DNA of 8,285 nucleotides, taken from assembly GCA_038239195.1 (NCBI GenBank), contig JBBSEZ010000438.1:1-8285 (forward strand). Reading direction: 5' to 3'. Under the pieces are notes generated by a model. The model ran no database searches. It saw only the letters and a list, made by a program, of their open reading frames with translations, and was not told where the DNA came from. Source of the stretch: JBBSEZ01 sp038239195 (GTDB taxonomy: Bacteria; Planctomycetota; Planctomycetia; Gemmatales; Gemmataceae). A program made the position numbers and the translations under genes. Positions within the stretch are counted from its first letter, which is position 1, and each line of letters starts with the position of its first letter. Positions 1 through 5,516 of this stretch are shown piece after piece.

Positions 1-2
1 AC

Positions 3-1721
3 CGCTTCCTCCGCCTCCGCCTGGATCGCATGGGCCGACGGCCCTTGTGCGCCCCGCCACCAACCGCCGACCCCCCATCTAACCCCAAGACGGGCCCGGA
101 TAGTGCCCCGAATTCTGGGAGGGATTAGCGCTGAGTCTCTGTTAATGACGACTGCCAGTTCAGGGATCACGGATACCAGAGCAGACGACCAGACGAGTTT
201 GTACTCGGGTGCAACGGCCTGCCCATGCTTGTGCCAGGTGCTGGGGTCATGAAGGACGAAGCCTTTCTTCCTCCAGGCGTCCACGGTGGCCCGAAGTTTC
301 ATGTCGCTCAGGTCTGGGTCACGCTGATAGCCGTTATTACTCCAGACCGCTTCGACCACATGGGACATGACCCGCTGAAGCTCGGGGTAGTTCTCCGTCA
401 GCCGGTCGCTGAACTCCGTGTTCTCCAGGGCTTCAAGCCGTTCCTCTACCCAGGGTACGGCATCATCCCTGTCCATTCCCTCGTACTTGAGGATGCGCAA
501 GGTGACGATAAGATACTTCCCGAGGGTGTCGTCTTCAGGGGCGTCCAGTTCTGACCAGAAGTTGACCAGGGCCGTCGCACACCGCCCCTTGAGCGCGCCG
601 ATCTGACCCATGCCGGTGCCGCGAGACTGTCTCTTGTGGCGTTTCTTGCTGCTACTCTGGGAGCCAGCCGTATCTTGGTGTTGTTCGTCGGGGCAGCGGG
701 CTACGGCCTGGCGAACCTGTTCCTCCAAGACCTGGGCATTGAAGGGCGTTTCGGAGAAGTAGACCCAGTTCAGGTAGTCAGCACAAGAGTAGGCGTCATA
801 ATATCGGCGTCTTCGCTTGCTGTTCACGCGCTCCATGCGGTATGGCTTGATCTTCTTCACGATGCCATTGCCGATCAGCATGATCTTGTCGGCACGGAGC
901 GGGGCGAAAATCTGGGGGCTATTGGAGGGGAAGATTTCCAGGCCGGTGAAGTCGTAATCGGGCAGTTGCTCTTGAAGAACCTGCCGAATCTTCTCAGCGG
1001 TCTGCTTCGCGAGCGGCATGAGGGTGAAGTCCGGCAGCCAGCCGAAGAACTTGACGGAACCGTTGGCCGGATTGATCTCGGGGGCGAAACGATACTCTGG
1101 AAAGTGACTGTTCAAGACCGCCCCGACCTTTACTATTTTCGCAACGTGCTGCTCTCCAGGCACCTTGCCGCTGTGTCGGTCGAGATCGACGGTAATCTGC
1201 ATGGTCTTCCGGCCTGCCTTGGTTCCATAGTAACGCTCGCCGCTGAGATGGTCAGTTAGGTCAGGTGTCGAGAATTCACTTTTCCATGTAGCCCGCTCTC
1301 GTTGGCCGTTAGTTACTTTCTCGGTGATGTAATGATCTTCGTGGCTATGATCCCAAATCATGTATTCAAGAAGTGTCTTCGCTTCCGGTTCCGTGAAGCA
1401 TGTAACTTCTTCGGTGTCATCGGCGGCGTATAAGTTGACGACTGCTAACTGACCGGCACGGTCAAGACGGTACAGGTCGGATTGGTTGGAAGGGTCAGGG
1501 CCAAACAGGACATGTTTCTTTCTGATGCGGTCGCATTCTTCTGGTGAGACGGCCTCGACCCCTCTGGGGCGCGAACGAGGCTTGTCGAAGATGAGCGTAA
1601 TTGTGCCAACCGCGACAGCATCTTGCTTGAGGCGGCGATGTTGCTTCAGCCATTGCTTCTTTGTTCGATGATGTGTTGGAACCTGAGTCCAGGTGTAGTA
1701 GTCCGGTGTTGCATAAACCAT
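3..1721 (-). CDS. Partial large ORF, candidate AEP-like (primase/polymerase-type) replication protein
   Basis: The frame is open for 573 codons from ATG at 1721-1719 to the left edge, so the true C-terminus lies outside the window. An in-frame stop at 1781-1779 and no other in-frame ATG, GTG or TTG below it fix the start. A central block recalls archaeo-eukaryotic primases: TVDLDRH with D179 and D181 (motif I, DxD), then EINPANGSVKFFGW (215-228) where motif II would lie, then GLEIFPSNSPQ and FAPL (260-275), like the 'vEiyPs..iRLPL' segment. The usual motif II histidine seems replaced by K224. A basic patch (NSKRRRRYYDAY) follows, and a basic linker (SSSKKRHKRQSRG) precedes a C-terminal helical region. 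From about position 130 leftward the translation turns Arg/Gly/Trp/Ala-rich and less protein-like, so the native end or the element boundary may be there. The coding call is firm; the AEP assignment is tentative. It diverges from the recombinase, which suggests a replication protein of the same element. Confidence 0.8.
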   Translation of the reverse strand, partial: MVYATPDYYTWTQVPTHHRTKKQWLKQHRRLKQDAVAVGTITLIFDKPRSRPRGVEAVSPEECDRIRKKHVLFGPDPSNQSDLYRLDRAGQLAVVNLYAADDTEEVTCFTEPEAKTLLEYMIWDHSHEDHYITEKVTNGQRERATWKSEFSTPDLTDHLSGERYYGTKAGRKTMQITVDLDRHSGKVPGEQHVAKIVKVGAVLNSHFPEYRFAPEINPANGSVKFFGWLPDFTLMPLAKQTAEKIRQVLQEQLPDYDFTGLEIFPSNSPQIFAPLRADKIMLIGNGIVKKIKPYRMERVNSKRRRRYYDAYSCADYLNWVYFSETPFNAQVLEEQVRQAVARCPDEQHQDTAGSQSSSKKRHKRQSRGTGMGQIGALKGRCATALVNFWSELDAPEDDTLGKYLIVTLRILKYEGMDRDDAVPWVEERLEALENTEFSDRLTENYPELQRVMSHVVEAVWSNNGYQRDPDLSDMKLRATVDAWRKKGFVLHDPSTWHKHGQAVAPEYKLVWSSALVSVIPELAVVINRDSALIPPRIRGTIRARLGVRWGVGGWWRGAQGPSAHAIQAEAEEA

Positions 1722-1730
1722 AGTAACTTT

Positions 1731-1736
1731 ATTATA
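1731..1736 (-). promoter_or_regulatory. -10 box of leftward promoter for the AEP-like gene (near-leaderless)
   Basis: On the minus strand a perfect TATAAT (1736-1731, context ACGCTATAATAAAG) lies only 9 nt before the ATG at 1721. A normal start about 7 nt after the -10 would be near 1724, giving a 5' leader of only a few bases or none. No Shine-Dalgarno sequence precedes the ATG, consistent with leaderless translation. No convincing -35 box is seen 16-18 bp upstream. Confidence 0.5.
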
Positions 1737-1789
1737 GCGTGGACGGACTGGTTTTTCTGAAACGGTCCTGCCGATTTTCTACTCAGGCT

Positions 1790-1798
1790 TGCTATAAT
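1790..1798 (+). promoter_or_regulatory. Extended -10 rightward promoter for a short RNA
   Basis: TGCTATAAT is a perfect TGn extended -10. The upstream region (about 1767-1773, ctgccga) is a poor -35, which extended -10 promoters tolerate. The predicted start is near 1805. No ORF with a ribosome binding site follows; a terminator comes about 35 nt later, so the product would be a short RNA. Confidence 0.5.
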
Positions 1799-1804
1799 AC
1801 TTCT

Positions 1805-1870
1805 AGTCGCATCCTTCACCGGATTGTTTAACCATAGATGCTCCGAGCGGCGACTGCTCGGAGCGTTTTT
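1805..1870 (+). ncRNA. Candidate ~65-nt small RNA between the divergent genes
   Basis: The unit has a perfect extended -10 (1790-1798), a predicted 5' end at about 1805, and a perfect-stem terminator with a T tract (1840-1870). The 5' end AGTCGC (1805-1810) is exactly complementary to GCGACT (1850-1855) in the terminator loop, allowing a pseudoknot or an alternative fold. The unit sits between a candidate replication gene and the recombinase, where small regulatory RNAs of plasmids and integrative elements often lie. The target is unknown and I recognise no RNA family. The 5' and 3' ends are predictions. Confidence 0.4.
1840..1870 (+). terminator. Rho-independent terminator
   Basis: A perfect 9-bp stem GCTCCGAGC (1840-1848) / GCTCGGAGC (1856-1864) with a 7-nt loop GGCGACT is followed by GTTTTTCTTTC. 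The T tract is only on the 3' side for the plus strand, so it terminates rightward transcription. No plus-strand protein gene ends before it, which points to the short RNA as its client. Confidence 0.75.
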
Positions 1871-2012
1871 CTTTCGCATGTCTTGCAACATCGCTTGCCT
1901 GTTTCGTTAAATGCCGCGCAACCTCTCGGGAGCCTCGATTTTTCTAGCGGCGGTTTTTTCCAAATTGCTTTCTGAAAACGTTTCCAGCCGTGGGCATGTG
2001 AATCCGCAGCAT

Positions 2013-2113
2013 GGATGTTATTCTTTTTGAAACACGACCAGGGGCACAGTTGTGCCCCTGGCATGGATGTTCGTCAGACTTTTTTGCTCATAGTTGTTCG
2101 GATGTTCTTTTTG
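2013..2113 (+). repeat. Three iteron-like direct repeats GGATGTT...CTTTTTG
   Basis: GGATGTT occurs at 2013-2019, 2065-2071 and 2100-2106. Each copy is followed in the same orientation by a T-tract box: CTTTTTG at 2023-2029, CTTTTTTG at 2079-2086, CTTTTTG at 2107-2113. Gaps between the two boxes are 3, 7 and 0 nt, and copies start 52 and 35 nt apart. Copies 1 and 2 share the longer GCATGGATGTT. The layout resembles protein-binding iterons of a replication origin or accessory sites of a recombination system. Function is inferred only from layout and from the neighbouring candidate replication gene. Confidence 0.4.
2038..2061. repeat. Perfect 10-bp inverted repeat between iteron-like copies
   Basis: CCAGGGGCAC (2038-2047) and GTGCCCCTGG (2052-2061) are exact reverse complements around the 4-nt loop AGTT. 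It lies between the first two GGATGTT copies. No T tract follows directly on either strand, so it is not a typical terminator. An operator, an origin cruciform or a recombination accessory site would fit. Confidence 0.6.
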
Positions 2114-2145
2114 TTGCCGCGATCTGTTTGTTTACAGGTCGGCAA
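2114..2145. repeat. Interrupted hairpin after the third iteron-like repeat
   Basis: TTGCCG (2114-2119) pairs with CGGCAA (2140-2145), and inside it CTGT (2124-2127) pairs with ACAG (2134-2137) around a TTGTTT loop. The two stems are separated by an internal loop. It starts right after the third repeat. It may be part of the same regulatory or origin block. Confidence 0.35.
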
Positions 2146-2209
2146 TCCTGACAGCCGTACTTTCGGTTTGACTTTTTCCTTGTCCTTCGGTGTCTTTCGA
2201 CCACTCGAT

Positions 2210-2237
2210 TTTACAATTCCCTTTTCCGTGGTACAAT
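2210..2237 (+). promoter_or_regulatory. Sigma-70-type promoter upstream of the recombinase
   Basis: TTTACA (2210-2215) and TACAAT (2232-2237) each match consensus at 5 of 6 positions and are 16 bp apart. The predicted start is near 2244, leaving a leader of about 315 nt before the recombinase ATG. No other plus-strand gene of convincing length lies between, so the recombinase is the likely client. The stretch 2244-2496 shows only a 34-codon ORF (2263-2367) without a clear ribosome binding site. Confidence 0.5.
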
Positions 2238-2496
2238 GGGCGGGCAACGCAAGCTTTTGACCATGAGTGCAGTTCTTCACCACTCTGCGTCACACCGATT
2301 GTCAACCGGAAGTTCCTGTCGGCCTGATTCCATCGAGAACACGATTTCCCCTTCGCGTCCGCGATAATCGGTTGTTGCGTCCGCTGCCTTGTCGTTTAAC
2401 TGTACCAAGAAGTCTATCGGTTCGCCCCTAATCTCATGGGGCCTGTGCTGGCCGCTTTTCGCGTCGTCAAGTACAGCCGCCACCTGAAGGCACAAG

Positions 2497-2541
2497 ATGG
2501 ACAGTCAGAGCGATACCGAAACTGTTCAAGTAACTATCTGA
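2497..2541 (+). CDS. Possible 14-codon leader ORF before the recombinase
   Basis: ATG at 2497 follows GAAGG at suitable spacing (about 7 nt) and encodes MDSQSDTETVQVTI before TGA at 2539-2541. The stop lies 18 nt before the recombinase ATG, within the predicted leader transcript. It could be a leader peptide coupled to recombinase translation, or chance. It is too short for any family assignment. Confidence 0.2.
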   Translation: MDSQSDTETVQVTI

Positions 2542-2559
2542 TGGCTGAGAGGTTGAACA

Positions 2560-4659
2560 ATGATGAAGCTAGAATATCCAATCGCAGCCTACTTGCGTGC
2601 CAGCAGCTACGTCCAAGAAGACAGCCATGAGCGTCAGCAGACTATCATCGACAGGTTCCTGCTCGACAATGCTCTTACGATCTCACCTGAGAATTGGCAC
2701 AGTGACTTCCGCCCCAGAGATGCTGCCGCTTTCGCGAAGGACTTCCAGGCCCTTCTGAATAAGGTCAGGTTCGGTCAAGCCAAGACGGTCGTGGTTGCCA
2801 ACCTCGACCGATGGGGCGCGCAGGACGTTGACGAGTTTTTCGAGTTCCGCTCCATCCTGCTCAAGAACGGCTGCAAACTGTGGTCCGTCGAAGACGGCGA
2901 CCTGACCAGCAAGAAGATGGGGGATATTATCACCATCGTCGTCAAGGCTGACCAGAGCCGTGAGTACGTCAAGCGCATGGCCCGCAACATCGCCAGCGGC
3001 AAGGAGCGACTTGCCCAGGCAGGGCACTGGACCGGAGGGAAGTCTTCGCCCTTCGGCTACGACCGCCTCTGTGTGGACGCGCGGGGCAATGCCCTCTGGC
3101 TGCTCCATTACGAGACGCCGAACCGCAAGCTCGAATTCGCCGTACATCCTGATGGCACTCCCGACTTTTCCCGTTCTCCGAAGGTTTGGGAGGGTAAACG
3201 CCAGCGGCCACCGAAGAACAAGACAGACCGCATCCGGCTCGCGCCTAGCCGCACGACCTACGGCGACTATGCGTGCAAGGACAAGGACAGGGTGGAGATG
3301 GTCCAGCTTCTCTTCTCCTGGCTGCTGAACAAGCCCTGGTCAATCCGAAGAATCTCCAGGGAGTTGATGAACCTGGGCTACTGCATGTACGGAAAGCCCA
3401 TCATCCCGCAGGCCATCATCAACATCGTCCAGAACGAGAAGTACAAGGGCGACATGAGCTACAACAAGCGCCAGCGCGCGAAGTTGGCCCACTCCATCAA
3501 GAACGTCGTGGCCGAGATCGAGACGCCTCCCAGGGCGCGCAGCGGCAGGGTCAAGAGCGTCAAACGGCCCGAAGACCAGTGGGACGTGACCGTAGGCACC
3601 CACGACGGACTGGTTGATGCCGACCCTTGGGCGAAGGCCAACGAGAACCTCCGCAGGCTCCAGACCCGCACGACCCGACGCCCTCGGTCCAACGCTTACT
3701 ACCTGCGCCCCCTGCTGATCTGCGGGCACTGCGGCAAGCCGATGGAGGCCCGCATGGAACATTCTGGTAATGGTGAGGACCGGAAGCAGAAGCGTTACCC
3801 CATCTACTACTGCTCCGAGTGGGACGACGTGAAGCAGTACAAGACGATCCGGCACCGAATCAAGCACAGCGAGGTTGAGGAGTACATCTTCCGCCGTCTC
3901 GGTGAACTTCACTGCGAAGTCAGCCAGGCCACCGAACTACAAGCCCTGGCCGAACTGTACGGTCGCTACAACACGGACGACTCGGACAACAAGGAGTTCT
4001 TCAAGAAGGGCGTCGAGGAGTACGTCGAGGAGGTCAAGCGGTTTCAGGATTGGGCGTGCTGCCCAGACGATTCCCTGGCCGACGTGATTGCGACGGTGGT
4101 CCGCATCCCCAACCTGAACTACGCCGAGGCGGGGGCCGATCCAGCCTACGACGAACTCAAGGGACTCCTGCAACAGATCGACGCCCGCAAGGTGGCGCTG
4201 GCGAAGCGCCGCCTTGCAACACTGGAGGCCGACCACCGTGCGGCAGTTCGCTACGCCATGCGGCACGACCTTGACCAGCGGACCCAGCAGGTCGCCCAGG
4301 ACGAGGTAGCTCGCCTGGCGCGGCTGATGGAGGGCCTGGCGGTGGAGACGAGGCCATTCTTGGACCGCTACCAAGAGCGACTGGCAACCCTCCACGCTTT
4401 CCGCAGCCGCCTCCTTGCCTTGCTCGACACTGTGAATAAGGCAGACCTGGATGCTCGTGCAGTACGCCTGGCAGAGGTCTTGCAGTCCGTCACGCTGTTC
4501 TTCATGCCCCGCAAACGGTGGCAGCCGACGAAGTTGGATGAGGCTCTGACAGAACTTACGTTCAACCACAGTTTTGCGGGGAACGCTGGTACGTGCTGTC
4601 GAAGAACCTGGCGGGGGTTCCGTTCTCGTGCGCGAAGTCTCCGCGAACGGGGAAGATGA
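2560..4659 (+). CDS. Large serine recombinase (integrase)
   Basis: This is a 699-codon site-specific DNA recombinase of the large serine family, which integrates and excises mobile elements through a 5'-phosphoserine link. Residues ~5-145 are the resolvase-type catalytic domain: AYLRASSYVQ gives R13 and catalytic S15, and NLDRWG gives D83-R84. Residues ~150-375 form the recombinase domain (GHWTGGKSSPFGY ending at 167; NEKYKGDMSYNKR). Residues ~385-437 are a zinc-ribbon-like region with C388, C391 and C418, but the usual fourth Cys is absent; H432 or H436 might replace it. Residues ~527-640 are Lys/Arg/Leu-rich and probably helical coiled coil, as in this family. GAGAGG at 2547-2552 supports the ATG at 2560; a second ATG follows immediately. 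The Arg usually three residues after R84 appears as A87. Codons after about 4575 lose GC3 bias and likely read into flanking DNA, so the ancestral C-terminus may differ. Confidence 0.93.
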   Translation: MMKLEYPIAAYLRASSYVQEDSHERQQTIIDRFLLDNALTISPENWHSDFRPRDAAAFAKDFQALLNKVRFGQAKTVVVANLDRWGAQDVDEFFEFRSILLKNGCKLWSVEDGDLTSKKMGDIITIVVKADQSREYVKRMARNIASGKERLAQAGHWTGGKSSPFGYDRLCVDARGNALWLLHYETPNRKLEFAVHPDGTPDFSRSPKVWEGKRQRPPKNKTDRIRLAPSRTTYGDYACKDKDRVEMVQLLFSWLLNKPWSIRRISRELMNLGYCMYGKPIIPQAIINIVQNEKYKGDMSYNKRQRAKLAHSIKNVVAEIETPPRARSGRVKSVKRPEDQWDVTVGTHDGLVDADPWAKANENLRRLQTRTTRRPRSNAYYLRPLLICGHCGKPMEARMEHSGNGEDRKQKRYPIYYCSEWDDVKQYKTIRHRIKHSEVEEYIFRRLGELHCEVSQATELQALAELYGRYNTDDSDNKEFFKKGVEEYVEEVKRFQDWACCPDDSLADVIATVVRIPNLNYAEAGADPAYDELKGLLQQIDARKVALAKRRLATLEADHRAAVRYAMRHDLDQRTQQVAQDEVARLARLMEGLAVETRPFLDRYQERLATLHAFRSRLLALLDTVNKADLDARAVRLAEVLQSVTLFFMPRKRWQPTKLDEALTELTFNHSFAGNAGTCCRRTWRGFRSRARSLRERGR

Positions 4660-4700
4660 GCCTGCCGGTGGTGGGGCAAGCGTGGGCGCCGCCGGAGTAG
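4576..4700 (+). pseudogene. 3' remnant of a chromosomal gene cut by the element
   Basis: In the frame ending at TAG 4698-4700 the codons from about 4578 read GERWYVLSKNLAGVPFS, then CAKSPRTGKMSLPVVGQAW, then APPE. Their third positions are overwhelmingly G or C, unlike the overlapping recombinase frame. That frame is closed upstream by TGA at 4539-4541, which lies inside recombinase sequence, and there is no start signal. The simplest reading is the last ~40 codons of a host gene whose 5' part lies on the other side of the insertion. I do not recognise the family. The start given here is approximate. Confidence 0.45.
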
Positions 4701-4758
4701 CCTTGCCGCGAGCGCCTGGCCAGCGTGGGGGCGGGACCGGAGACGTGGAGATGGCATC

Positions 4759-5460
4759 ATGACGGAAGCCGAGTGGCTCGCCTGCCCCGATCCGCAACCG
4801 ATGCTGGACTTCCTCAGCGGCAAGGCCAGCCACCGAAAACTGCGGTTGTTCGCCGTCGCCTGCTGCCGGCGCGTCTGGGGCCTTCTGGGGGACCAGCAGG
4901 TCCGCAAGGCGGTGGATGCGGCCGAGCGCTACGCCGAAGGCCAAATCGCCGACGACACCATCCAGAATTGAGGCCGGAAAGCATCCGGGGCGCGCGACGG
5001 GTTGGAACACAGAAAGGGATGGACGGCGAAGTGGCTCGCCTACCACGCCGTCGCGTCGGCGACCGTCCCGAAGCGCTTCACCGCGCGTCTGGACGTTCCC
5101 GGGTTGGTTGCCGAAGCAGTCGCCTCGATGGGCGGCAAGAAGGGAAGCAGCGCGGCCTGGAAAGCAGCGGAGAAGGCGGAGGCGGAGGCGGAGGCGGAGG
5201 CGGAGGCGTTGAGCCAGCTCCTGCGCGACGTCGTGGGCCATCCTTTCCGCCCCGTCACCGTCGAACCTCGCTGGCTGACGTCGAACGTCGTTGGGCTTGC
5301 TCGCACCATTTACGACGACCGGGCCCACGACCATCTGCCGGTCCTTGCCGACGCGCTGATGGACGCGGGGTGCGACGTCGAGGAGCTCTTGCAGCATTGC
5401 CGCAGCGAGGGCCTTCACGCGCGCGGGTGCTGGGCTGTCGATCTGCTCCTTGAGAAGGAG
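4759..5460 (+). pseudogene. Gemmata-type paralogous family gene interrupted by an in-frame TGA
   Basis: The ATG at 4759 has GGAG at 4747-4750. The first 70 codons (MTEAEWLACPDP, KLRLFAVACCRRVWGLL, VDAAERYAEG) match the N-terminus of a family I recall from Gemmata-like planctomycetes, function unknown. TGA at 4969-4971 ends this frame, yet the same frame continues without shift into the family's C-terminal half: LLRDVVGHPFRPVTVEP, WLTSNVVGLARTIYDDRA, LPVLADALMDAGCDVEELL, RGCWAVDLLLEKE. An Ala-Glu repeat at ~5176-5208, coded by GCGGAG units, sits where relatives often have Ala-rich repeats. Relatives, as I recall, end at about LLLxKE; here no stop follows and the frame runs on to 5643, antisense to the next gene. 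A single nonsense change in an otherwise intact gene is likely; a sequencing error is possible. ATG at 5002 could start a separate C-terminal product. Confidence 0.7.
5175..5208 (+). repeat. GGCGGA hexanucleotide repeat, five units plus GGCG
   Basis: Five exact tandem copies of GGCGGA are followed by a partial unit. In the gene frame they encode alternating Ala-Glu. Because the unit is 6 bp, slippage changes length without breaking the frame. A shorter GGCGGA pair occurs on the minus strand at the left edge of the window (about 9-21), in a frame that also reads Ala-Glu. Confidence 0.9.
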
Positions 5461-5516
5461 GAGCGCGGCCCGGAGGTTGTCCTCTTCCTGGCGGGCGACA
5501 CCCTCCACGCATCTGA

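Noticed and set aside
225..1259. Plus-strand ORFs at 225-554 and 636-1259
   Set aside because: They lie antisense to the 573-codon minus frame, have no ribosome binding sites, and read as low-complexity hydrophobic shadows.
1913..1959. Possible second terminator (GCCGC ... GCGGCGGTTTTTT)
   Set aside because: The complementary arms are only 4-5 bp and separated by about 30 nt, so the hairpin is not convincing despite the T tract.
1646..2283. Small minus-strand ORFs between the divergent genes
   Set aside because: They span the hairpin, terminator and repeat structures, lack ribosome binding sites, and look like translations of non-coding sequence.
2436..2630. 64-codon plus ORF overlapping the recombinase start
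   Set aside because: No ribosome binding site, no family resemblance, and it overlaps the well-supported recombinase start in another frame.
3937..5508. 523-codon minus-strand ORF
   Set aside because: It is antisense to the recombinase C-terminus and to the Gemmata-type gene, both with recognisable protein sequence. It has runs such as LRLRLRLRLRL from the hexanucleotide repeat, and arises from high GC.
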